This document shows positions 35,081 through 47,184 of a stretch of DNA of 64,000 bases, one piece after another. The position numbers were made by a program, and so were the translations under genes. The notes beneath the pieces are model-generated. The model was given only the letters and a program-made list of their open reading frames with translations. It was not told the origin of the DNA and made no database searches. The first letter of the stretch is position 1; every line of letters begins with the position of its first letter. This DNA is from Zeugodacus cucurbitae. Its lineage: Eukaryota; Arthropoda; Insecta; Diptera; Tephritidae. Location of the stretch: NCBI RefSeq assembly GCF_028554725.1, contig NC_071668.1:14615501-14679500 (forward strand). The letters are read 5' to 3'.

Positions 35081-37669
35081 TATATGGACCAAATTCGAAA
35101 AGAATGGTGATAATGGATAGATATCAGAAAAATATTGGATAATTTTGACAGCGGAGAGTCTTAAGCTTCAGTGAAATTGCCTTTAAATTTTGGAAATAAT
35201 AATTTTTAAAAATTAAATAGGCAGCTTCATCTAATAGCCCACCGCATAGGCTCAGTAATTATCTGACAGCAGTATCTTCTCTTAAAACCCTTGACAACAG
35301 TAACAGAACTTCTCAAGCAATGTAATCCTAGTAGAGTTAAATCGTTTATATAATTGATGAACTCAAGGTAATCGCCAATAAATGCGTTCTAAGGTGCAGT
35401 CCAGTAATTTTACTCTTCTCCGAAAGGGCTATATATCTACATACTTGTTTTTGTATGTTTGTGTTTCCTGAAGCTGTTTTTTACTACTTAGTTGGTTATT
35501 ATGCCCATTCAAGATTATGAAAGTACTTCCAAAATTGCAGAGGTCTTCAGGATAAGATTCTAATTCAATATAGATGAGTTAAGTCCTCGGACTAATTGCA
35601 TCTTAATTCAACGCTATAAATAGTTAGGGTTTTAACCACAACCCGGTTTTTATGGATATCATATACAACTTAGGTTGGACCCATAATTTTGTACTCGGCT
35701 ATTTATTTTAGACTATTTGCAGGTTTCTTCGAAGAATTTTTTGACGTGGTGGTAACGCAGCTAGGGCGCTACTTATGCAAAACTGTTAAAATTAGGTTTA
35801 ATTTCCTCTCTGCTTCCTTACTATAGTACGCAATCTTCCTTAATATCTTCAGTGTTATCGTAATAAATATATTCTAGAGTAAGTCCTCGGATTTGCCTTT
35901 TTTGACCATGAGACAAACTAGTATTCTTTCAACACGAAATAACTTCAGCTTTAAGAACATTTGCAATGAAATAGAGGGCTTAGGACCTCATCCCCTCCTA
36001 AAAATATTTCAACACCGCCTCTGTATTTGTTATATTTGCAATATTCAGCACACTCACACCCGCACACCCGCACACATGGGCTTAGCCAAATGGCTGTGGC
36101 GCTAGAAGCGGCATTTGTTTTTAGTTGCAAATATGTATGCTCATATATGCATAAGCCTCATGCCGTCATATCAACACACACACGCATAAATATGTATCTG
36201 AGAGTGTACACGAGTTCATATCGTTGTGGATTAGTGCGCTAACAGGAAACAATAAAAATGTAAACAAATCGCTGGCGATATCATGATTTTTATATTTAGT
36301 ATATTCGATATCGGGCTATATGCAATAGCATGAATGGCGCTACCCAAAAATTGCTACTACCAACGAACACACACACACACTCACTCACTCACTGGAGAAT
36401 TCTACGTTTGTGTGCCAATGGATGGTGTATGGAGGGTGTTGGGGGCCGCTGTGGGCTGGTTTTTATGATGTTTGCGCGTTTATGTTGATTGTTTTATTTT
36501 AATTTTATACCAATATCTGCGCAATGCATTATTGTTGTTGTTATTGGCGAATTTTTCGGCGTAATCTCTATTTGCTGATATGAACTGTGGGTGTGGCCAG
36601 TGCCGTTATATTTACATACTTATTTGCCTTTTCCATTATTCGCATTGCTTTTGGCTTCGGTAGCCGATATATACTCGTATCTGTGTAATCTTTCGTTTAA
36701 TTTTCATTGCTGGCTATTGTTGTTGCTGTTGTGGGGGATTGCTGCAAGGATGACAAGGATATCCACATTTATTGCAAACAATAAATTTTCGAATTATTGC
36801 ATGTTGCCGAAATTATAGTTTGGTTGGAGACAAAAAAAAATTGTGAAAAAGCATATGCGTTGAATTTGTTGAAATTCGAAAGTATATATGTACTCGTTCC
36901 AAGGGTAAAGGATATAATAAATACTGATAACCAATTATTATTACTTTTTTGCTATATTTGGTTTGAAATTTGAAAAAATCGCTACCCATCATTCAACATT
37001 TATTTTTTCAAGAATATTAAATTTTAAATCTTTAATCAAAAAATAGAAATTATATCTCGTTAATCATGGTTATACTCTCTCCCGATAGATTGGATCTAAT
37101 TCGAAAGTATCGATATATCGATTTTAAATAATTTTACATTGCAAGGAAATATAAGAAAAAGGATAGTTTGTTCTTCTATTATCTCGAGACTTATTGAATA
37201 ATATTTGACATAATTGGTGAAAAAAAGTGAAATGGAAATTCCTGAAAAAGTATTTTAAATTGTATTTTTTTTTTTGAAAGAATAGAAACTTTATTAAGAA
37301 AATGATCGATAAGAGTCCAAATAGTGGGAAGGAGTAGATTTCGAAGAAGTCTGATTCAAAGCCTCACATGTATTCTTAACTAAAAAAAATTCTTAGATTT
37401 TTAAGCTTAGCTTAAATTTCTGAGAAAAAAGTACTTATACTGTCTAAAAAGTAGCGGCGGTTTAAGAAGATAATAATTTTTATTTAATCGTCTTATAGAC
37501 TCTAAGCAGATGAATGCGAAAAATCATCGGCTTCGCTGACTTCACTAAGTTTGAAACGTAGAACACATAGGACGGATAACGGGTCTTGTTCCAGAAACCA
37601 TTTTACTTGAATAACGAGTTTCATAAAGACCGTGGAGTTGATTGAAAAACTGCAGGTACTCAAAAAAAC
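35081..37669. other. Intergenic DNA, no gene seen
   Basis: Moderately AT-rich sequence with short AC and ACTC microsatellites (about 36368-36393) and TTGTTG runs. The ORFs of 60-75 codons have no recognisable domain. Nothing else is supported. Confidence 0.4.
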
Positions 37670-37911
37670 ATCGCGTTCCCCGAGAGTGACAGCTTGATTT
37701 CGCGCTTCGCCAGGTCTACATCGACTTGATCCTTCCATCTGAGTTTCGGTCGTTCTTTTCTTCGTCGGCCGCCAGGCGGTACCGTATTGTATATTTTACG
37801 CGCTGGAGTGTTTTCCTCCATTCGGGCGATATGCCCAAGCCAACGCAGTCGCTATATTTTTATGCGCCGTACTAGGTCCATATCGCCGAAGAGCTCATAC
37901 AGCTCGCCATT
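37670..37911 (-). pseudogene. Reverse transcriptase C-terminal fragment, endonuclease/RT non-LTR family
   Basis: Read on the minus strand it encodes GELYELFGDMDLVRRIKI, an in-frame TAG (complement of 37852-37854), then RLRWLGHIARMEE, and RPKLRWKDQVDVDL in a second frame. These are the C-terminal motifs shared with the copies at 47185, 61259 and 62315. The same TAG occurs at the homologous codon of the 47185 copy. Only about 240 bp are retained. Confidence 0.75.
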
Positions 37912-38140
37912 ATTGAAATTATTACTGTTAGAAAATATATTGGTTAGCCTTAGAACGACCTGATCAAAAATTGTACGTTTCCAGAACCTGACAACATAGA
38001 CTAGAGGACTCTTTCTTTCAGAAGAATGCCGTACAAACCGTGCCATAACGGATTTTGTCGATATTATGTGAAAGACGCATTGCCCGTTCTGGCCGCTAAG
38101 GCAGATATCGCTACTCCAAAAATAACAAATAAAACATTTT

Positions 38141-39375
38141 AACAAGTAAGGAAGGGCTAAGTTCAGGTGTAACCGAACATTTTATACTTTCGCAATTTAT
38201 TTAGTTTATTTTTTTAATATAACACACAATTTTACCCATTATTTGGAATATATATGGTATAAAGTCCATTGAAAGTTTAACAGCCCTAATATTAGGTATA
38301 AGAGGGCTAGGGGAAGTTATGACCCGATTTCCCTCATTTTTGCCACAGAGACATATTATTAGAAAAATAATACTCTCTCTGAATTTCTGAAAAAATGTGT
38401 TAGGAACACTGAGATCCTCGTGTTCGATATATGGGGAAAAGTTTTGTTCCGATATCTATACTTATATAACTAACGTTTAACTTTTGTAAAGTAAACTATT
38501 CAGATCGACTTCTATGTTCTGGAATATGGGAAGTAGGCGTGGTTGTGAACCGATATGGCCTTTTTCACAACGTATTATTAGGATGGCAGGAAAATATTAT
38601 GAACCGAATATCATTGAAAGGCTTACGTGGAGAAAACATATATCTAGTAAAATAACGTGCATGAAGATAAGAGCTGCAAATTTAAATTGGCTTTTAAGTA
38701 AAAACTCTAAACTTAGCTTAGACAACAAAGTGCTTTTATACAATGCGGTTATAAAGCCGATTTGGATGTATGGCATTCAACTGTGGGGTACGACCTGTGC
38801 AACTAATATTGATATAATACAATGGTTCCAATCGAAAATGCTTAGATCAATTACGTGCTCACCATGGTACATGCGCAATGAAAATATCCATAAAGATCTT
38901 GGTATCCCTATGGTAAAGAAAGAAGTAGAGGACAGCAGATTGAAATATATATCTAAACTCCGAGATCACCCAAACCCATTGGCTAATGCTTTAGTATATT
39001 CCTGCGATCAAACACGCCTAAAAAGAAGGGATATGCCTGCGTACTAAAGAGCAACGTTTCACCAATACAGCTCAATCACTTGGTTGAGCTTGTCTAGCTT
39101 TTAAATAGATTTAAGATTTTATAACTTGTTGTTAGGCTTAAAAACCAGCAGATTCAATAAATAAGGAAATACTGGAAAAAAAAATCATTGAAATTGGTCG
39201 AGTAGTTCCGGAGATATGGTTTTTGACTCATAAGTGGGCGACGCCACGCCCATTTCAAATTTTGTATACCAATTTGAATGCATGCCCTCTGTGCCATCTT
39301 TAACATGAAATTTAAAATACCAAATTTTACTTTGGTAACCTTATTTATGGCACTTTATATGTTTATAAAAATGGA
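38141..39375 (-). mobile_element. Long dispersed repeat family, copy B (interrupted)
   Basis: Begins AACAAGTAAGGAAGGGCTAA and CCGAACATTTTATACTTTCG, the complement of the end of copy A. It continues in the same order through GACTTCTATGTTCTGGAATA, GTAGGCGTGGTTGTGAACCG and, beyond the insertion, GTCGAGTAGTTCCGGAGATA, CACGCCC and CTTATTTATGGCACTTTAT. It is split by a 564 bp Jockey-type insertion (38620-39183). Confidence 0.8.
38620..39183 (+). mobile_element. 5'-truncated Jockey-type non-LTR retrotransposon insertion
   Basis: Inserted into dispersed repeat copy B and flanked by a 10 bp target-site duplication ATCATTGAAA (38610-38619 and 39184-39193). It ends in an A-run after ACTGG. The open frame runs unbroken to TAA at 39045-39047 and encodes the end of a Jockey-clade reverse transcriptase: LTWRKHISSKI, LDNKVLLYNAVIKPIWMYGI, QLWGTTCATNIDIIQWFQSK, IHKDLGIPMVKKEVED and a C-terminal RLKRRDMPAY. 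The catalytic part of RT and everything upstream is missing, as expected from incomplete target-primed reverse transcription. The clean frame and clear duplication suggest it is relatively young. Confidence 0.9.
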
Positions 39376-39619
39376 AACACGTAAAAAAGTTTAAAATTGC
39401 CTCTTATACAAATAAAAACACACTAGATTATCTATACGTAGGCAGAGAACAGTATGCCCAATCTAGCCTTGAGATATTACGCTCCAGTTTAGTTGAGAAA
39501 TGTCTAGCCCACTATAAAAGAAATTGAGCTCCTAATAAGACTAGTATAAGAATTAAGCTGATGAGCTTTCAATAACAGGCACTTTTGGCTCTTTTTTAAA
39601 CGGTCTCGAGTCCAGGTGG

Positions 39620-40127
39620 CAAAGATAAAAATCGCAAATACTGGTTAATAAAGGAGTGGTTCTGAAGAGTTCATAATGTTTTCTTGTCAGAAGCCAGTTG
39701 TTGTAGTCTTTTGGAAGAATACGAGATTAACTCTTGTAAGCCTCCAAATCAAATTGAATGTCTTTATATAGCACAATAAAGAAAATCGAAATTATTGTAT
39801 AGAGAGTGAAAGAAACAAAGAAACAGATCGGATGAAAGAGAGAGTAGGAGTGAGAAACACTCTTTAATGGCAAAATCGTAAAAAAAGTAGTGGTCGTATC
39901 TTCGGAAAAACACCTATCGGAATATTTTCCTCAGCCTATATTGAACCTTATCATATGAATAAAGATGGAAGAAAAGGATTCTAGTGGAAACTACTTGATT
40001 GCAGAGATTAAAATCGCCAATATTGGTTAGTAAAGAAGTAGTTTAGAAGAGCTCATCATGTCTTCTTGTCAGATGCCAGTTGTTGTATCCCTTTGAAAGA
40101 AGACAAGATTAACTCTTGTAAGCCTCT
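39620..40127 (+). repeat. Pair of diverged direct repeats, about 126 bp each
   Basis: 39620-39745 and 40002-40127 align from AAAATCGC(A/C)AATA.TGGTTA through AGTTCATAATG/AGCTCATCATG, TTCTTGTCAGA.GCCAGTTGT and GATTAACTCTTGTAAGCCTC. They are separated by about 256 bp. Origin unknown; no coding potential. Confidence 0.75.
39891..39990 (+). repeat. Dispersed repeat, copy 1 (second copy at 44893)
   Basis: TGGTCGTATCTTCGGAAAAA followed by CACCTATCGGAATA, ATTGAACCTTATCATA and ATAAAGATGGAAGAAAA matches 44893-44990 in the same orientation. It lies between the two direct repeats at 39620-40127. Confidence 0.65.
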
Positions 40128-40841
40128 CCTTTTTAACTATACCGCCTTTGCAGTATATTATATAGCCACACCTTCAGTAATTCCACAGTTATCTATGTAT
40201 TGTAGCTATAACTATTCGAGCAACTTTATTTCATCAGAGTTCTAAGCACTTTAAAAAAATTATAGCATGTAACTAAAATATTCTCAAGAGTATTCTTACA
40301 TGCGCGTTTACGCGCATAATATTTAACTCAACAACTTAAAACAATAAATATTTGCGCTTATCATTAACATCAACTTTCATTGAAGTTGTAAAATACGCGC
40401 ACTACACGCTCATAAATAATACGCATGCTATATATCAACAGCCTAACGCAACCACATTTCTCACATTTTCACCAGCAGCTCACTAGCTCACCTGTGCACC
40501 CGTTTACTTAGCGCTATCAGCATGCACCCTATCAAACCTTGCACCCATCAACATCAACAACACTATGCTATGTTATGCTATGTCATGTCATGTCGAACGC
40601 CAGCATTTAACATATTTTGACTTCAAGCTGTCATACCTTTTAATAGAGAATATTTTACAAACAACAAAAAACCCGAAGCAGTGAAAAAATATTACAAATT
40701 AGGGGCGGTTCAACAAATTGTTTGTGCGCCAGCATAATTTCATTTATGAGCAAGCGCTCATCGTCAGCACAGCCGCTTATCAAATTGCCTTCATCAACAC
40801 CAAACGGCTAATGGATGTGGCAGCAACCTGAGTCGCTGGTT

Positions 40842-40868
40842 GCACACACACACACACACACACACACA
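40842..40868 (+). repeat. (CA)n microsatellite
   Basis: An uninterrupted CA dinucleotide run of about 13 units. Confidence 0.95.
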
Positions 40869-41609
40869 TTCTTCATGCATAGCAGATTGTTGTTGTTGGT
40901 GGTGGCTTTCATTCATTTTTATTTGAGGCGTGTAATAACCGTTGAGCATAGCTGTCATCATGCGCGCGCTTCCGTGTTATGCCTCCGCGATGGACTCGGT
41001 CGCTCGTCATTGACAACTACAACGGTTTGCATGTCAGTTTTTTGTTGTTGTTGTTGTAAGTTTGTTCTTTGCGTGCTGGCATGCATTTGTGGCCCAGTTT
41101 GAGCGAGAAAGGATTAAATGCTGCAATTTGACTCCGGTGGCTCGAGTGTCTCGCGCGGAAGATGCATTGCAGTTGCATCTGTAGACTTGTATGAGTGTGT
41201 TTGTGGCTTGGCACCCCAAAGTGTTGGCTACCGTATGGTAGTGACTCTTTAAGTGATCGCGAGTTGATCGTGTTATTTATTGTTTTTTGTTGTTGTTGTT
41301 ATTATTATGGCTAATGTCAGTTCTGCAGCTAATGTCATTTGAAAAAGCATACAGCATGTTTTGTTTTGTTACTACCTTTTAAATGTCACATGTTTTAGAA
41401 TGAACGCCATATGTTGTAGATTCTTTTTGATCGGATACTTTTCGGTGAGTTAATTTTGTCCTCGTGTCTTAAACATTCTTTATTCAACTGATAGAGTGGG
41501 CGTATTGTCCGCGTTCAACTAATTATTTATCTATTTACAAGTTCCTAATTCTACAGAGCGGGTGTAGGTTCAGGACAGCCTTAGAACACTAGGGTCATAT
41601 TCTGTATGA

Positions 41610-41930
41610 ATATATATCTCTATCTCTATCCCACTCTATCTCTCACTCTCATGCATTTCTCTAACTTTCTCACTATTTACTCTCATTCTCTTTTTACGTT
41701 TTTTTCTCATGATCACAATTTTCCTTCTTTTTCTCTAAATTTTCTGTCTCTCTGCCAGAATTTTTGGTTTTCTCTTCATTTCTCTCTCTCAACTTTTTCT
41801 AATATTCTCTCACTTTCTCTCTCTCTTACTCGCATACTATCTGTCTCTCTTTCTCTAACTTTCCTCACTTTCTCTCTTACCCACATTTTATTACTCTCTC
41901 TTTCTCTAACTATCTCTCTCTGTCTAGTAT
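41610..41930 (+). repeat. Pyrimidine-rich (TC)n low-complexity tract
   Basis: About 320 bp dominated by TCTC, CTTTC and CACTTTCTC units on the plus strand (GAGA on the complement). The 114-residue Ser/Leu/Phe-rich ORF across it (41606-41950) is a translation of the repeat. GAGA-type repeats can bind GAGA factor in flies; that is a possibility, not a demonstrated role. Confidence 0.85.
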
Positions 41931-43965
41931 TACTAACGTCGGCCGTTTGAACTAAACTGATGGTCTACTGACATGATCTGACCTCTGATCATCCCCAGGC
42001 CAACTTGCTCCCCTTCTGTAGATCTTATCTCTTCTAAAAGTTGATTTTATAAAGAATTGTGCAATTTAAGTAGAATTAAGTAAAATTAGATTTCTCTAGT
42101 TGGAACACCGTTGATTATAGCAATAATCCGAGAGGTATTTCTAGTTCTGACTTTGTCCATGGTAATGACTTTTGACGTCGAAAGTAGTCTTAAGTAAGTT
42201 TACTGTCACTTTAGCTATCGAAAAATAATTCAAATTCACATTCAGACCGGTAATGGCGACTAAACAAGTTTATTAAATGCGTCTTATAGAATAAATAATC
42301 CAATTGAAAGCTCTATAAAACCTCTAAGATACCATTTACAATTTCCTGGAGCAAGTATTAAATGGGATTAACTCTTAGGATCAGTCACTTTTCAATTTCG
42401 AACCAAAATACGTCTCAGTTCTAGGGCTCCACATAAGTGATGTTATTCCGTCACCCTTTTTATCGATTGATCTCTCGATGCGTCTCTCTTCTCCACCACT
42501 TTAAACACCTATCTCGAAAACTACAGCAATTTGAAAAAAATTAACCTAATTTTTACTTTAAATCAAAACTAACTGACCCCAACAACGAGCAATGTGTCAC
42601 CCTTCAGTCACATGCGATGCACTTAAGACAAGGCAAAAGACTCGAGCAAAGTTAAGGTGCACGATTCAAATGGCATAGCGGTATTGTTGTTGTATTCTAA
42701 CTTGTGCCGTGATTTTTTTGCGTTTTGTTTTGTTTTGTATCCCAACACACCGTTTTGGCCATAATCTCGTAATAGACCAATTGCGCTGTTGATGATAAAC
42801 CATTTATTTTGCGTTTACTTCGACTCACATACGAACATTGTTGTTGTTGATTTTCTCTTTTTACGCTATTTATTTTTGTTGTTGTTACTATCGTCAATGC
42901 ATTGCATACATTTATTCATGGGTTCCCTGTGGGCGTTGTTCAATTTACTGTTGCTCCGAAGTCGAATTCTCAGCGACCGTTGGACGGACGGACAAACATT
43001 CGTATTTGAATGGAGCTCTGTATTTGAAGCTAATGATATGTGAGCATGTATGTGTGTGCGTGTGTGGCAGAAAAATTACAGAAACGGGACATGCACGTCT
43101 GACGCAGCCATCAGCCACCGGCCACCGTCCGTCCGTCTGTTGGACCACCGACAATCTGGCCATCGCCGGTGATGGAGTCACCACAGCGGCGAAGTATGAG
43201 TGGAAATGGAATGGAGAAAGATTGGAAATATATATACATATGTAAGTGAAAAGTGGAGGAAGCAATCATTGCTGACTGGTGGGTGGGTGGCTGCTTGCTT
43301 GGTTGCCAGGTGAGTAGTTGCTGATGCTGGTCGCAACAATAATGCTCTTACTGGTGATGGTGATGATGATGATCTAATGATGACGATGACATTGCTTGTA
43401 GAAGTTGTTTTTTTTCTTGATTTGCTGGCGCTTGGACGTATAAAGCTTGGCTGCTTGATATGATAATCACGATCGCTCAACGGCGATGGACAATTTCACA
43501 TTTTTTTTCTGTCAAGTCAGCGCTTTTTCATGGAATTTCTTTTGTTTCGTCTTTTTGCAACTATGATTACTCGGCATGGAAGTCACGCTTATATACTGGG
43601 AAAGTCAATAAATAAAAAAAAAATCTGCTTTCATTGCTCCATTTTTACCATATATCAATACTACTAAATATTTATTAGCAGCAGTAAGGACACTGTTGAG
43701 AAAAAAATCGAACGCATCGATACCATGTGGATCTATTAGAGATTTCAAAGCATTGAAGGTCTTTATGTAGTACAAGTATAAGAGCAGAGGGAGAGCGGGA
43801 AACAGATAGAGTGAGAGGTGGAAGGAGAGGGAGAGAAAGAAACAGAAAGAGAGAGGGTAGGAGAGTATAAAATTTGAGTGCGATCCCTTCCGCCTTTTTG
43901 TCTTTTGAATTTCGCGGCTATGTATAAAGCGCTACAGATCTCGTATCTGGTAATACTATACATAT

Positions 43966-44870
43966 TTGAAAGGTCTTGACATAACCTACAAAACGACGCT
44001 ATGCATGATTAGTTTGGATATTGGGTTCAACGTCGAAATTCGCGCTATTTTAATGTTTTCCTTCGTTAAAGGCAAATCCGCTAGAGAAACGTTCCGTGAG
44101 ATTAATGGTGTTTTGGGGGATGGTACTGTATCACCTCGAACTGCGAAGGAATGGTTTCGACGAGTTTCAGAGCGGGTGAAAACGAGACCAAGGATAAGCG
44201 CATGACCTGTGACGACGAATACCGATCATATCATGGAAAACATCGAGTTAGACCGGCATGCGGCATCTCGTGACATCGCCCAGAAGATAGGAGTTAGTCA
44301 CCAAACCATTTTAAACGATCTGCAGAAGGCTGGATACACAAAAACGCTTAATGTTTGGGTGCCACATGATTTGACGAAAACTCGACCCATTTTTGAAGCG
44401 GATGGTGACTGGCGACGAAACAGGAATCACATACGACAATATCAAGCGAAACCGGTCGTGGTCGAAGGCTGGTGAATCGTCCCAAACAGTGGCCAAGCCG
44501 GGATTGACGCCGAGGAGGGGTTTGTTGTGTGTTTGGTGGGATCGGAAGGGAAACATCCACTATGAGCTGCTCCCATATGGTCAGACGCTTAATTCTACCA
44601 TCAACTGCGAAGAACTGGACCGCTTGAAACATGCAATGTTGTTGTTGTTGTTGTTGTAGCGGCATAAAACATTCCCCAAATAATTTTGAGGAATGCTGCC
44701 GATTGCCACACTACGGGAGCTCGGATGGGAGGTTTTATCGCATCCACCATATAGCCCGGACATAGCGCCAAGTGCGAAACGGGTTATATGTGAACTAAAT
44801 ACGATCACTGTAACACTTTTTATAAAGCATTGAATAAAGAGCAAAAAGCGGAAGGGAGATATTTGTCCTG
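43966..44870 (+). pseudogene. Mariner-type transposase pseudogene (DD34D), interrupted
   Basis: N-terminal helix-turn-helix region SFVKGKSARETFREINGVLG then SPRTAKEWFRRVSE. A frameshift near 44190-44210 leads to TDHIMENIELDRHAASRDIA, QKIGVSHQTILNDLQKAGYT and VPHDLT. A deletion of the following linker shifts frame to FLKRMVTGDE (first catalytic Asp), KPGLTPRRGLLCVWWDRKGN and QTLNS. The Trp after DET is Gly. After LKHAM a TTG run and hairpin insertion (44636-44701) replace the segment that carries the second Asp. The frame resumes LRELGWEVLSHPPYSPDIAP then SAKR, so the third Asp (APSD) is also lost. It cannot be functional. Confidence 0.85.
44636..44701 (+). mobile_element. TTG run plus hairpin inserted in the mariner pseudogene
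   Basis: TTG repeats (44638-44656) lead into TAGCGGCATAAAACATTCCC, a loop AAATAATTTT and GAGGAATGCTGCCG. CGGCA...ACATTCC pairs with GGAATG.CTGCCG to form a stem-loop at 44660-44701. It sits exactly where the mariner reading frame loses the segment containing its second catalytic Asp. Similar TTG-plus-hairpin units are familiar to me as dispersed repeats in fly DNA, unverified here. Confidence 0.5.
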
Positions 44871-44892
44871 TTGCTGCCTAATGAACAGCAGA

Positions 44893-44990
44893 TGGTCGTT
44901 TCTTCGGAAAACACCTTTCGGAATAATTTCGTTAGCCAATATCGAAACCTATGATACATAGGAATAAAAATGGAAGAAAATTGTACTAGT
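44893..44990 (+). repeat. Dispersed repeat, copy 2 (first copy at 39891)
   Basis: TGGTCGTTTCTTCGGAAAAC, ACCTTTCGGAATAAT, TATCGAAACCTATGATACA and ATAAAAATGGAAGAAAA match 39891-39990 with scattered changes. It begins shortly after the mariner remnant and may belong to sequence originally flanking it. Confidence 0.65.
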
Positions 44991-47184
44991 ATATGTAAAA
45001 CACTGGACCGATAAAAGCAAAAGCCTTGGAGTAAGGGGGGAATAAAGAAAACGGAATTATATAGAATCCAAACTGCTTTCTTTTATCACAATATTATGCT
45101 AAAAAGAGAGTAAGTAATCTCAATAGAAATTTGCTCCGTTATTACAGATTACTACATACCCGTCACGATTTATTCCTAATCTTGTCTAGTTGGAAGACTC
45201 GAAAATTTTATTGTAATCCTTAAAAATTACGGCGATCTTTGATATCTACTGGAAGACTTGTTCTGTCATACGGTCCGTACAACTTCTGCAATCAATATTT
45301 CCTACACAAAAAGGGATTATAAGAATATATTAATATACCAATGGCCTATGAAGGCTCTCTTATTCCAGAGAACAGATATTTCTGTTTTAAGTGGTAGAAA
45401 TGTTATCGAAAGCAAAAACTTTCCAAACAGATGGTTGAACTGAACCCTTTCTTTTTGTATATTTGGTAAGTAATTCTTTTGTGAACTCTAGCAGACGTTC
45501 TTTCTTCGAAAAAAAATCAGTCTTTGGATATAAGTAGGAGAGCCCCCCCTTCCCTCCCTCTTTATGAATTTTCTTTACTTCCTCCCCATTAAATTAGGTT
45601 CAATTTAGTAAGATTTAATTTTTTATTTTGAAACGAGATCTTTCATGTAGAGTATGACAAAGAGATCAGAAACGAAAGCTCTCAAAAGTAGGCTGGGTTC
45701 GCACCAAAGAACCCAAGAAAATTACTGACGACGAACTACTAAGTAAATTTCTTGACCTCTCTCTTTTCTTTATTATACGCCTAACTGATTGAGTCGATAA
45801 GTGATGAAAGAATGGATCTATTTAAACTGAGCTGCTATTTTCTAACTTCATCATTAGGAAAGTGGGGTTGGTAGTAATTATCCGCGTTCTGAATTTGCAA
45901 TTTCTAGAAAAGGGGAACAAGTAAAAAAGTCAAAGCAAATAGAAATGCGTCAACAATAATTTCTCATGCGCCAACGGACAGCAACAAGAAGGAAATAAAA
46001 AGTACAAAAAAACTGATAGATGGGTAAAAAATAGCGGCAACAATTGAGCATTTAAACGCGCTGGTGCTTTTTGGCAATTCGCTGTAGAATAATACAAACC
46101 CGGCTGGTACTAAATCAAACGGCAGTTGAACTCGCTCCAATTTTCGCATTTTTTGTTTGCTTCGCGCAAAACAATTTTTGATTCTAACAAAAATTTCGTT
46201 GTTGTACCAACATTTTATGTTGTGTTGTTGTAAATTCTTCACCGTTACACTCCAAATCAAGCTGAGCCGTTGGTATTCGCATATGATAATTGCCGATTTG
46301 TAAAATTTCACTCCAATTGCTAGGCTATTCATTGAAGTTGCCAGGCGTTGCATTGAGGCGGGAGAGGGGGCGGTTGTTGTAGCGTGGCATAAGGAGTAAC
46401 CGATGAGTTAAATAGCCAGCGCACATAAGAGTGCTTTAATGGCGTGAAGGGTATGCAAATTACATGCTCTGTCATGTGAATGAAGGCTGCTATTTGGTTG
46501 CCGTTGTTGGTGTTATTGTTGTGGGCAAATTTGAAAATTGCTAGTACCCACACACTAACCAATACATGAGTGTGCTGTATATATGTAATTGTATATACAT
46601 ACATATATGATCTATGGACAGTCAAGTATTTTGGCATGCGATTACCTATACGAATCTAAATTATAGCAAGTATGTGCAATTATGTATGGTGAACCCTGTA
46701 AGAACAGATTTATTTACTAGGAGACTAACTGAATTCTTACTAGTAAGTCCAGAAAATGAAAAGTTCAAATACAATATTCGTACATCCTCAATTTCAGAAC
46801 CAAAAATCCCCGACCAAATCCAAGGAGGTTAAGTCTACTTATCCCACAAGTATAAGGGTTCCGTAACACTAGTTCCTCGAATAAATTTTGATCATTTTGT
46901 TTGGTGTCTATGCCCGTGGACTCTTCGTCTAACATTGATGCTCTTTTTGGCCATTGAAGCCAGGGCATATATTAAAACTAAAACTTATTTCTTGACATTG
47001 ACCTAAGGTTGGTCCAATAGGCCTTTTTTTTTAAATTATGCAGACAAATACCTGCGAAGTAGTCTGTACACGAAGAAAACTTTAAGACAATCAAAAAGTT
47101 TTTTTTCTTTTAATCCATGTTTTCCAAAATGGCAGCCTCAGAAGGTCCTAATATATATGGAAGGAAGGAACTGAATATATAGAT
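44991..47184. other. Intergenic DNA, no gene seen
   Basis: Unremarkable sequence. The ORF at 45964-46353 (minus, 129 codons) and others have no recognisable domain, signal or composition supporting a gene. Confidence 0.4.

Larger units (their letters stand above)
40128..43959. other. Intergenic DNA with simple repeats, no gene seen
   Basis: Contains a (CA)n tract at 40842-40868, TTG runs at about 41040-41058 and 41285-41305, a pyrimidine-rich CTCT tract at 41610-41930, ATGATG repeats near 43355-43390 and a GAGA-rich stretch at 43790-43865. The candidate ORFs are translations of these tracts. Confidence 0.45.

Noticed and set aside
41606..41950. 114-codon Ser/Leu/Phe ORF
   Set aside because: It follows the TC-rich tract exactly; composition bias explains the open frame.
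45964..46353. 129-codon minus-strand ORF
   Set aside because: No domain, signal or codon pattern supporting a gene, and no neighbouring exons found.
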